In this document: in pieces, positions 6,558 through 13,516 of the stretch
How positions within the stretch are numbered: position 1 is the stretch's first letter
Layout of the letters: each line of letters begins with the position of its first letter
NCBI GenBank assembly: GCA_021635425.1
Contig: JAJWOJ010000010.1
Span: 1 to 19,393, forward strand
Direction: 5' to 3'
DNA from: Clostridiales bacterium
Lineage (GTDB): Bacteria > Bacillota > Clostridia > Christensenellales > Borkfalkiaceae
Length of the DNA: 19,393 bases
Translations under genes and position numbers: made by a program
Notes under the pieces: model-generated
The model's input: only the letters and a program-made list of their open reading frames with translations
The model's database searches: none
Told to the model about the DNA's origin: nothing

Positions 6558-9341
6558 TTAACCTTCCTCGTTCTTCTTTTTCTGATAAATCGTTCCAAAA
6601 ATCCCGACGAGGGCAAGCATACCGACAAGCGCAGCGGACGAGGAAATCGTCGAACCGCAGCCCTTTTTCTTCTCGTCGCCCGTACCCGTTCCGTTTGCAG
6701 ATTCCCATTGTGCAAACAGAGTAAAGCCACCCGATACGACGGAATCGAAATCATATGCCGTGCCGTCTGCGAGATACCAGCCTTTGAAAACGTAACCGTC
6801 CTTCGTTGGTGCGGCAGGCGCGGTCAATTTCCAGCCTTGCTCCTCTCCCACGATCACAGATTCGACGTCGCTTCCTCCATCCGTATCGAACGCCACTTTG
6901 TAACTTCTCAGCCTGTAATAGTTTTCTCCGCCGACGGCAATCTTCGAGGAATACATCGTCGCGTTAAACGTTTCTTCTTTACCGTTCAACTCGATAACGA
7001 GCTCGTCGGAAACAAGAATATAATATTTGTATTCTTTATTGTCGTATACGGCGTTGTTGTCTTCTTTCAGGACGATCGTTTTTCTGTTTCCGCGATTGTA
7101 ATACGTCCCGTAATACCAGGCATACCCGTTGTCTGCTATACAGTTATAATTCCAATCCGCATACACCGTCACATCGGCGGAAACAATGGTTTCACCGAAA
7201 AAGAACGCACTTCCGTTCTCCTGTTTCCATCCGTTGAAAATATACCCGTTCCTTTCGGTTGAGCCGTCGGGCAAAGGTCTGCCGACGTTTCCTTGCTTCA
7301 CGACCTGACGCACCGATTTTCCGAAGCCGAAATCGAAGGTGATCACGCAGTGACTCTGTCTGACGAACCCGTCCGCACCCAACCGGAAGGAAAGCACGCC
7401 CGATCTTGTAATGACGAACAATTCGTTTTCATCGGAGAGTTGCACGTCGGCGATCTGTGCCGTTTCGGGAACGAGACCGTTTGAAAACTCCGTTTTTCCG
7501 TCCAGAATCGTAATAAATTCGCCGTCTTTCTCATAATAGCCGTTATTCGACGCGTCCGCAATATCCGCGGCGTTTTTCCATTCCGCTGCAAGAGAAAGAT
7601 CCGAACGGACAGGCTCGTCGAAATTACAATAATCGCCGCCGACTTTCCAACCGATAAAGACTTTTCCTTCCTTTTCGGGAATAAACAAACTTTCTACGGT
7701 TTTTCCCTGATAAACGTTTTCCCTGTGCAGAACGCTCTCACCGTCGGAATCGAAATAGGTGACGGTATATTTTTTGACCGCCGCAATCGAATCAATCAGG
7801 ATCCACGCGCCGTTCTCCTGATCGGGCACGCCCATGTAAGCCATCCCGTCTTCCGAGGCTCTGAATCCGCTCCCGATCTGGAAACCGTTGAGAACGCCGT
7901 CTTGCGACAGAGCGTTCAGATCGTTGCCCGTCAGAACGAGATCGATCCATCTATCCTGCACGATATCCGCAGGAAGCGTATATCCCCCTTCCGAACCGTC
8001 GGCGCCGAGCGGATAAAGCGTCACGCCGCCGAACGCGGTATTGTACGTTTCTCCGGAGGATAAATGGGTATAGATGCGGATGATGAGCGCGTCTACGTCG
8101 CTCACCTTTTTCGTCGCGCCGAAACCGATTGCGTTCTGCGCGCGCTGAATGCCCCAACTATGCGTTTTGTATACGAATGCGCTACCGTCGTCAGACGTTG
8201 CCAAAGCTTCGTTTATTGCCTTATTCTTCGCGTGCGCGATTTCGGTTGCGGAATACGTCGCCACATATAAAGGTCCGTCGGGAATAAACGAGCCTTCTCC
8301 TATATCCTGTAAGCCCGCCACCATAGAAAGCGTACTCGTTTTCAGAGTATAATCGCCGCTTTCAGCCGCCGTCAGCACGCCGTCGTTGTGCGCCCAATCG
8401 GGAACGAGCGTCACAGACTTTGTAACGGGACTATCAAACGCGTACGGCGTTCCGTCTTCCGTTTTCCATCCCCGAAACGTATACCCTTCCTTCGTCGGTA
8501 TCGTAGAAGGCTGTTCCGCTTTCCCGTTTTTTTCAACGATCTGCTGCGATACGTCGTCTCCGTCGCGGAAAGTAACCACGTAGGAGTTGACGGAAAACGT
8601 ATCAAAGGCAATCCATGCCACGTCGGTTTTGGCGTTCGCTTCCGTCGTCCAACCGCCGCCCCCATACATTTTGCCGTCAGTCTCTTCCACGCTTGCCCCT
8701 TCGCTGCAATTGCTTGCGATCGCAAATCCGCTGAAATATCCGTCTTTGTCCGCAAACGTTTCGAGCTCTTCTCCCGAAAGCGCAAGATAATACCATTGAT
8801 TTTGCAGAATATCTTTTGCAAGCATATATCCGCTGTCATTCGTGCCGTCGTCATCCGAAGAATACAATCTGACGCCGCCCTTTGCCGTATAGTATCCCGT
8901 AGAAGTATCCAAAGATAAATGCGCGTACATTCTGATTACGAGCGAATCGATTTCGTCTCCGATCTTCCTTTTTTCTACGGAATCCTTAAAAGTAAACGAC
9001 GCTGTGGAAAGAGGTTCGTTTGTCGAAACGCCGTAAGTCAGATAATAATCGTTTTCTGTTACGAAATTTCTCATAAAACAAGGTGCGCCGTATCCGCCGC
9101 TCGGATCGTTTACCGCCGTTCCGCAGATTGTTTTCACGTTCCAATTCCTGGACATCCAGTTAAAATCCGTCGGCGAATTGTATCCGTTCAGATCGACAAC
9201 GGTATAGGTAGCGGGTACGATCTCCGCGTCTGCCCTGACAGCCGACGGCAAACCAAAACATAACGTCGCGCCCATCGTTATAAACGAAAGCAAACAGGCA
9301 GACAGCACTTGTATCGTCTTTTTCTTATAGTTCAATTTCAT
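6558..9341 (-). CDS. Cell-surface InlB-repeat protein with two CBM-like modules and a C-terminal anchor (927 aa)
   Basis: A Sec signal peptide covers about residues 1-38. Two copies of a module at about 131-257 and 416-528 share strands such as SLVIRMYAHL/ALIIRIYTHL, a D/G-rich turn, SGYMLAKDI or GGYTLPADI, QNQWYYL/QDRWIDL and a closing WIAFDTF/WILIDSI strand. These resemble a carbohydrate-binding beta-sandwich. Four InlB B-type (Listeria-Bacteroides) repeats follow at about 254-316, 525-588, 665-730 and 815-879, each with a Gly-Trp core (FRGW, FIGW, FNGW, FKGW). The C-terminus is KKKGCGST, a hydrophobic segment of about 20 residues and KKK, a membrane-anchor tail without LPXTG. The gene has GGAGG five bases before ATG and starts 29 bases after the acidic lipoprotein gene. 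I infer that it binds glycans or cells for the adjacent importer. No catalytic domain is recognised. Confidence 0.8.
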   Translation of the reverse strand: MKLNYKKKTIQVLSACLLSFITMGATLCFGLPSAVRADAEIVPATYTVVDLNGYNSPTDFNWMSRNWNVKTICGTAVNDPSGGYGAPCFMRNFVTENDYYLTYGVSTNEPLSTASFTFKDSVEKRKIGDEIDSLVIRMYAHLSLDTSTGYYTAKGGVRLYSSDDDGTNDSGYMLAKDILQNQWYYLALSGEELETFADKDGYFSGFAIASNCSEGASVEETDGKMYGGGGWTTEANAKTDVAWIAFDTFSVNSYVVTFRDGDDVSQQIVEKNGKAEQPSTIPTKEGYTFRGWKTEDGTPYAFDSPVTKSVTLVPDWAHNDGVLTAAESGDYTLKTSTLSMVAGLQDIGEGSFIPDGPLYVATYSATEIAHAKNKAINEALATSDDGSAFVYKTHSWGIQRAQNAIGFGATKKVSDVDALIIRIYTHLSSGETYNTAFGGVTLYPLGADGSEGGYTLPADIVQDRWIDLVLTGNDLNALSQDGVLNGFQIGSGFRASEDGMAYMGVPDQENGAWILIDSIAAVKKYTVTYFDSDGESVLHRENVYQGKTVESLFIPEKEGKVFIGWKVGGDYCNFDEPVRSDLSLAAEWKNAADIADASNNGYYEKDGEFITILDGKTEFSNGLVPETAQIADVQLSDENELFVITRSGVLSFRLGADGFVRQSHCVITFDFGFGKSVRQVVKQGNVGRPLPDGSTERNGYIFNGWKQENGSAFFFGETIVSADVTVYADWNYNCIADNGYAWYYGTYYNRGNRKTIVLKEDNNAVYDNKEYKYYILVSDELVIELNGKEETFNATMYSSKIAVGGENYYRLRSYKVAFDTDGGSDVESVIVGEEQGWKLTAPAAPTKDGYVFKGWYLADGTAYDFDSVVSGGFTLFAQWESANGTGTGDEKKKGCGSTISSSAALVGMLALVGIFGTIYQKKKNEEG

Positions 9342-9370
9342 AATACCTCCAAAGCGAACCGAAGTTCATT

Positions 9371-9643
9371 TCAGTCAAGATCCGGATCTGTGATGATCGG
9401 CAACTCGTTATCGTCGGCAGAAGGTCCCTCTTCAACGCCGGATTCCTCTTCGGATTCGCCCGTCGATTCTGTCCCGGACTCAGACTCTTCCGAAGAATCC
9501 GATTCGGTCCCGGAACTACTCACAGACTCGAGAACCGACGAAGATTCCGTATGAGAAGGGCTCTCTTCTCCCTTTTTTCCGCAGGAACAACCGATACAAG
9601 CAAGAGCAATTACCACACACAATATACATATTTTCAACCGCAT
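9371..9643 (-). CDS. Small acidic Ser/Glu-rich lipoprotein (90 aa)
   Basis: The first 15-20 residues are a short lipoprotein-type signal (MRLK, then a hydrophobic run). Cys16, Cys19 or Cys21 could be lipidated; neither ALAC nor CIGC is a perfect lipobox. From residue 25 on, the chain is almost all Ser, Glu, Asp, Gly and Thr (for example SSGTESDSSEESESGTES) with no hydrophobic core, so it is probably disordered and strongly negative. It ends NELPIITDPDLD. There is a GGGAGAGG ribosome binding site about 10 bases before ATG, and the gene lies between the 45-residue peptide gene (27 bases upstream) and the 927-residue surface protein gene. I do not know its function. It could be a surface spacer, or the remnant of a larger lipoprotein whose linker survives. 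Confidence 0.7.
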   Translation of the reverse strand: MRLKICILCVVIALACIGCSCGKKGEESPSHTESSSVLESVSSSGTESDSSEESESGTESTGESEEESGVEEGPSADDNELPIITDPDLD

Positions 9644-9670
9644 TTTCCGATTTCCTCTCCCAATCGTTTT

Positions 9671-9808
9671 TTACTGAAAACTCTTCGTAAACTCGTCTTC
9701 AAAGGTCCCTATCTCTTTCGTTTCGTTGGGATCGAAACCGGACTTAGTCAAAACGTCTTCTTCGGAAAATTTCAGAACGGAAAGAAACGGCTCTACGTAT
9801 TTTTTCAT
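9671..9808 (-). CDS. 45-residue peptide of unknown function, MKKY-type
   Basis: This short gene has the strongest ribosome binding site in the operon, GGAGGAATCATT before ATG, placed directly after the TAA of the 880-residue protein gene (12 bases between stop and start). The product begins MKKYVEPFLSVLKFSEEDV, continues LTKSGFDPNE and ends TFEDEFTKSFQ. It has no signal peptide, membrane segment or cysteine and is acidic in its second half. From memory, short proteins with a similar MKKY..P.......F..EDV.T.SG pattern occur in gut Clostridia with no known function; this was not checked by search. The layout (conserved-looking first half, short variable tail) is reminiscent of a leader-type peptide, but no modification enzyme gene is nearby. 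It is co-transcribed with the surface proteins. Confidence 0.75.
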   Translation of the reverse strand: MKKYVEPFLSVLKFSEEDVLTKSGFDPNETKEIGTFEDEFTKSFQ

Positions 9809-9820
9809 AATGATTCCTCC

Positions 9821-12463
9821 TTATTTCGCAAAACACGTCTTGCAGGCGTTATGATAGAGATACAACGCCTTCAACGTATTGATCAGCATTTCATTCTGCG
9901 TACCGTTTTTGAGAATGACGTTTGCATAGCTTAAAGCGCTGCAGGAAATCGTGCAATCTCCGACTTTGAAATCAATTACGGAACCGAGATCCGCCGCCGC
10001 AATTCCGCTGCAATCCACGTAACGGTATTTAACGCCGTCAATGGTTTTTTCCTGCCATTCCGCGGCTGTTCCGTTCACCGTAACCGCAATATCGCTTGCA
10101 TTCACGTTCTCGTCGAATACGCAATACAGCCTTAACGTAATTTCGGAATTGAAGATCAGCGTAATGCCTTTTACGCTTACCCCTGCGGGCAAAGATCCTT
10201 CCGTTGTCACTGTGTAAGTATCGAATACGGCGTTTTGGACGTTTGCAACCGTTTCGGGAACAGTCGCCTGTTCGTCGTTAAAATAAGCTTTTGCAAGCGT
10301 TGCGTAATCTTCCATCGCATCGATCACGGCTTTCGTGTTTTCGTCAACCGAAGGATTGTTCTTTGCCTGTTCCGCATACGCTTTTATGCTGTAACGGTAC
10401 GTTTTGCTTTGCGAACCGTCCTCGTCAACAAACCTGAACGCAACCTCTTTCGCGTAATCCTGCGCGGGAAGATAAATCGTATAACGGTAATATCCCGATT
10501 TAATATCTCTGTGTGCAACGCGCTCCTCTCCGTTGGAAGTGGTTACGAGCATGAATACCTCTTTCTCTGTGAGTTTATCGACGTATATGTTCAGACCGAT
10601 CCTATCCTCGACGGATAAACTCGTGCCGTAAATATTGACAAGCGTTTCATCGGCAGGCAACGTTTCTGTTTCGTCGCCGCGATAGGAATGTCCGCAAGTA
10701 CACGTATAGGTCGTATATCCTTTCTCCGTCTGCGTGGGCGGCGTAATGACGCCTTCTCCGTAAACGTGTGCCTCGCCGACGTATCTGCATCCCAGAGTCA
10801 TGCTTGCGGTAACCGCGTCTTCGAAGTTCCATTTTTGTTCGCCGTTATACCAACCGTCGAACGTATAGTGATAGGTTTCGTCGAATGCTTTTCCTTTCGC
10901 CTCGGGTGCAATCGCTTTTCCGTTTTCCGCAATCAGTTGCTGCGTGACGGTGTCGCCGTCGTGAAATTCCACGAGATTCGATCCGACGGTAAACGTATCG
11001 AAGAGAACGTACGAACCTTCCGCAGACCAGCTTCCGCCCGCATACATTTTCTTTCCTTCTTCACCGCTCGCGCCGCCGACGACGTTACTGCCGACCGCAA
11101 ACCCGCTGAAATCTCCGTTCTGATCCGCGAGATATTCACCCGGTATTTCCAGATATACCCATTGATCCTGCGGAATATTCGCGGGAATCATGTAACCGCT
11201 GTTGTTCGTCCCGTCGTCGTCCGCACCGTATAAACGAACGCCTCCGTTTTCCGTATAATATGCCGATTTATCCGTAGTTAAATGCGCATATACCCGAACG
11301 ACGATCGATTTCCACGAACCGTCCGCATTTTTCAGGGAAATTCCTTGATTGGCAAACGTAATCGTAGGCGACGCTCCCACACAATTTGTTGAAACGCTGT
11401 AAATAGGAAAACCCACAGGCGCATTTTTGCCTATAGCCGACGTAGCCGACACCCACAGCATTGCATCTTGAACCGTTAAATTTTCGCCATAAATTTGTTT
11501 CACTTTACGATTTGCGTTTGACGCATCGCTATAACCGTAAACGCCGCCGCTTTTCGCTTCGAGGACTCCTCCCGTCGGCTGCCATTTCGCGGTGAGCGTA
11601 CATGATTTCTTAACGCCTGCAGTCAGATCCACTTTTTTACCGCTTTCGTCGTACCAACCGAGCAAGGTATACCCTTCCTTCTCTGCGGCAGGAGCAGTAA
11701 TCTGCGTATCTGCGGCTATGAACTGCGAAGTCTTGTTGACACCGTCGTCAAACGTTACGTAGTATTCGCCGTACCCCGTAAACGATTCGAAGGCGATCCA
11801 GGAATTGCCGTCGGCAAAGCCCCAACCGTTATTTCCGAGCAAATTTGATATAGCGCTGTTCCCCGCGGTAAATCCGCTGAAATAACCGTTACTATCCGAT
11901 AATTTAACAAGGTCTTCTCCCGAAATAATGAGATCGACCCACTGATTCTGCGCAATATCGCCGGGAATCATATATCCGCTGTTGTTTGCGCCGGTATCAT
12001 CGGGCGCATACAGGCGAATACCGCCGTTAGCGGTGGAATACGCCGAACCGTCTGCCGTGAGATGCGCGTAAAGCTTTACGACTACCGTATTGATATCGGT
12101 TCCGATCTTCTTATCGGCGTTTTGGGTAAAATGAACGGCATAAAGCGCCCCGGCAGCCGTAAGCGCTATGGACGGAGAATAAATTAAATTTGTAGAAGTA
12201 TCCGACGACGCGGACGTATCCTGTCGCCATAACATTGCGTCCGTCTGCAATGCACCTCCGGATATCCCGCATACTTCCGTCATGGTATGTTGAGTTACGG
12301 TATAATCCGTATTTTCTGCTTTCAACGTCCAGGTCGCAACGGGCGTAACCGCTTCCTGTGCTTTCGCCGCCGAAATTCTCGTTGCGCCGAAAAGAAATAC
12401 AACGCTCGCCATAATCGCAACAAACGAAGCGATTACTGATTTTTTACTCATCGTTTTTCTCAT
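9821..12463 (-). CDS. Large secreted InlB-repeat surface protein with two CBM-like modules (880 aa)
   Basis: First gene of the operon. The ATG at 12463 is chosen because GGAGGG lies six bases upstream; an ATG seven codons earlier lacks a site. A signal peptide covers about residues 1-35. Two copies of the module shared with the 927-residue protein lie at about 124-235 and 384-498, with matching strands (VVVKLYAHL/IVVRVYAHL), NNSGYMIP, QNQWVDL/QDQWVYL and GYFSGF/GDFSGF. Each leads into an InlB-type repeat (LLGWYDESGK; FDGWYNGEQK). Next come a short Cys-containing YTTYTCTCGHSY segment at about 584-595 and a C-terminal region (about 610-880) of a kind common at the end of clostridial surface proteins (RIGLNIYV ... 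YRYSIKAYAEQ ... ITLRLYCVF). It ends in CKTCFAK, with no LPXTG or membrane anchor. A role in glycan capture at the cell surface is inferred. Confidence 0.8.
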   Translation of the reverse strand: MRKTMSKKSVIASFVAIMASVVFLFGATRISAAKAQEAVTPVATWTLKAENTDYTVTQHTMTEVCGISGGALQTDAMLWRQDTSASSDTSTNLIYSPSIALTAAGALYAVHFTQNADKKIGTDINTVVVKLYAHLTADGSAYSTANGGIRLYAPDDTGANNSGYMIPGDIAQNQWVDLIISGEDLVKLSDSNGYFSGFTAGNSAISNLLGNNGWGFADGNSWIAFESFTGYGEYYVTFDDGVNKTSQFIAADTQITAPAAEKEGYTLLGWYDESGKKVDLTAGVKKSCTLTAKWQPTGGVLEAKSGGVYGYSDASNANRKVKQIYGENLTVQDAMLWVSATSAIGKNAPVGFPIYSVSTNCVGASPTITFANQGISLKNADGSWKSIVVRVYAHLTTDKSAYYTENGGVRLYGADDDGTNNSGYMIPANIPQDQWVYLEIPGEYLADQNGDFSGFAVGSNVVGGASGEEGKKMYAGGSWSAEGSYVLFDTFTVGSNLVEFHDGDTVTQQLIAENGKAIAPEAKGKAFDETYHYTFDGWYNGEQKWNFEDAVTASMTLGCRYVGEAHVYGEGVITPPTQTEKGYTTYTCTCGHSYRGDETETLPADETLVNIYGTSLSVEDRIGLNIYVDKLTEKEVFMLVTTSNGEERVAHRDIKSGYYRYTIYLPAQDYAKEVAFRFVDEDGSQSKTYRYSIKAYAEQAKNNPSVDENTKAVIDAMEDYATLAKAYFNDEQATVPETVANVQNAVFDTYTVTTEGSLPAGVSVKGITLIFNSEITLRLYCVFDENVNASDIAVTVNGTAAEWQEKTIDGVKYRYVDCSGIAAADLGSVIDFKVGDCTISCSALSYANVILKNGTQNEMLINTLKALYLYHNACKTCFAK

Positions 12464-12486
12464 AAAAAGCCCTCCGTTTATCATAG

Positions 12487-12503
12487 TCCTGCAAATCCTG
12501 CAA
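12487..12503. repeat. Two adjacent copies of TCCTGCAA in the leader of the surface/transport operon
   Basis: TCCTGCAA occurs at 12487-12494 and again at 12496-12503, one base apart. On the minus strand this reads TTGCAGGATTTGCAGGA. It lies between the predicted transcription start (about 12514) and the ribosome binding site of the 880-residue protein gene. It could be a half-site pair for a DNA-binding regulator or an RNA-level site with two GGA motifs nine bases apart. It may also be chance. Confidence 0.5.
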
Positions 12504-12520
12504 GATCGTTTACACTTAAA

Positions 12521-12549
12521 ATTATACTATACTGATTATTCTCTGTCAA
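12521..12549 (-). promoter_or_regulatory. Consensus vegetative promoter of the surface/transport operon
   Basis: On the minus strand TTGACA (12544-12549) is followed by a 17-base spacer and TATAAT (12521-12526), a perfect match to the housekeeping sigma factor consensus at both boxes and in spacing. Transcription should start near 12514, leaving a leader of about 50 bases before the ATG at 12463. Such a strong core promoter next to an AraC-type gene suggests either high basal output or control by a repressor-like mechanism. Confidence 0.85.
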
Positions 12550-12575
12550 TATCCACATTCTACCGCCGAGTACCC

Positions 12576-12600
12576 TTTTTGCACATTTTTTCCCTTTTTT
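12576..12600. promoter_or_regulatory. Three phased T/A tracts between the divergent promoters
   Basis: TTTTT at 12576-12580, TTTTTT at 12586-12591 and TTTTTT at 12595-12600 repeat at about one helical turn. Phased A/T tracts of this kind bend DNA. They lie 27-51 bases upstream of the -35 box of the leftward operon and just upstream of the possible AraC promoter. They may help bring a regulator and polymerase together. The rest of this 201-base intergenic region holds only the promoters and repeat described separately. Confidence 0.5.
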
Positions 12601-12614
12601 GTAGCCCGATAGGC

Positions 12615-12643
12615 TTGACAAACGTACCTGTTTTTGATAAACT
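12615..12643 (+). promoter_or_regulatory. Possible promoter of the AraC-type regulator gene
   Basis: TTGACA at 12615-12620 is a perfect -35 box. Seventeen bases later TAAACT (12638-12643) is a poor -10 box. Transcription from it would begin near 12650, leaving only about 15 bases and part of the GAGGA site before the ATG at 12665. The call is therefore weak. A short inverted repeat AGCC-CGATA-GGCT (12603-12615) ends on the -35 box. Confidence 0.35.
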
Positions 12644-12664
12644 GACGATGAGGAATATTTTATT

Positions 12665-13516
12665 ATGGAACCGATTGTAATCGACACGTCATTCTTCTTA
12701 CCCGATCAGCAGTTTTTCACGCAATCGATAGGATATAACGAAACGCTTTTGCATACGCATACTTTTTTTGAACTTTTTTTCGTCGATTCCGGGAAAGCGA
12801 TCCACAATATAAACGGTAAAAACGAAACTGTTCAACAAAACGATCTCGTTTTTCTTCGCCCGAAGGACGTACACACATTCCAATATATCGAGCCGAAAAA
12901 TTTTTATCATACCGATATTCTTTTTACCGTAGAATTGTTTCATAAGGTGAAGGACTTCCTTGCGTCCGCAAAACTCGACGACTTTCTGCGTATGCCTCAG
13001 CCTTTCCGTATTCAACTGTCCGATCACGAAGCGAGAACCTTACACGATTATATCGACAACGTCAATAAAATACCGAATACCGATCCGGATAAAAACTCCC
13101 TCTTTTTTTCTTTTTTGAGTTATTTGTTTTCCTTTCTCATTTTCGGTAATATTTCCAAGAACGAAAAAAACGATTACCCTTTCTGGCTCACGCAATTGTT
13201 GTCCATTTTGAATTCCAGCGATTCATTAAAAAAATCGAAGCAGGAAATATTCGCTCTTCTGGACAATTTTTCTTATAATCAGGCTTATATCAGCAGAGTT
13301 TTTTCACAATACACAGGCAAAACCATCACCCAGTATATCAATCAGATCCGTTTTTCCACGGCTTATACGCTGCTCGTCTCTACCGATATGTCTATTCCCG
13401 ATATCCTCGAGTACATCGGAATCGAAGGAAAACCTTATTTTTACAGAGAATTTCAAAAACGTTATCACGTTACGCCGATACAACTCAGAAAATCGCCGCA
13501 GATCAAACGCGATTGA
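12665..13516 (+). CDS. AraC-family transcriptional regulator (283 aa)
   Basis: The N-terminal half is a cupin-type sensor domain: HTHTFFELFFVDSG at 30-43 with His30 and His32 matches the usual AraC_binding motif, followed by NDLVFLRPKDVH near 59-70. The C-terminal 100 residues form the AraC DNA-binding domain with two helix-turn-helix units: YISRVFSQYTGKTITQYI (about 208-225) and SIPDILEYIGIEGKPYFYRE (about 243-262), then FQKRYHVTPIQLR. The ATG at 12665 has GAGGA about 10 bases upstream. It is the only gene in the window read rightward. It diverges from the surface/transport operon and overlaps the end of the GH106 gene by 14 bases tail to tail. Regulators of this type usually sense a sugar and activate neighbouring uptake and hydrolase genes. 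The ligand here is unknown, though a rhamnoside or its product is a reasonable guess. Confidence 0.93.
   Translation: MEPIVIDTSFFLPDQQFFTQSIGYNETLLHTHTFFELFFVDSGKAIHNINGKNETVQQNDLVFLRPKDVHTFQYIEPKNFYHTDILFTVELFHKVKDFLASAKLDDFLRMPQPFRIQLSDHEARTLHDYIDNVNKIPNTDPDKNSLFFSFLSYLFSFLIFGNISKNEKNDYPFWLTQLLSILNSSDSLKKSKQEIFALLDNFSYNQAYISRVFSQYTGKTITQYINQIRFSTAYTLLVSTDMSIPDILEYIGIEGKPYFYREFQKRYHVTPIQLRKSPQIKRD

Noticed and set aside
8388..8918. Plus-strand open frame of 176 codons antisense to the 927-residue surface protein
   Set aside because: It lies fully opposite a gene with signal peptide, repeats and anchor. Its Arg- and Cys-rich product looks like a mirror of the real codons, and no ribosome binding site is seen.
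9309..9554. Plus-strand Ser/Asp-rich open frame opposite the acidic lipoprotein
   Set aside because: Its Ser/Asp-rich appearance follows from reading the complement of the Ser/Glu codons. The minus strand has the ribosome binding site and signal peptide.
6558..12463. Repeated surface-protein segments as a recent duplication or assembly artefact
   Set aside because: The four module copies are well diverged at the DNA level and sit in proteins with different lengths, linkers and C-termini, so they are old duplications rather than an artefact.
12603..12615. AGCC-CGATA-GGCT inverted repeat as a terminator or strong operator
   Set aside because: The arms are only four bases, there is no T run after it in a useful orientation, and such short inverted repeats are common by chance.
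12481..12687. Minus-strand open frame of 68 codons across the divergent intergenic region
   Set aside because: It has no ribosome binding site, runs through the consensus promoter and T tracts, and begins inside the regulator gene. It is best explained as a chance open frame.
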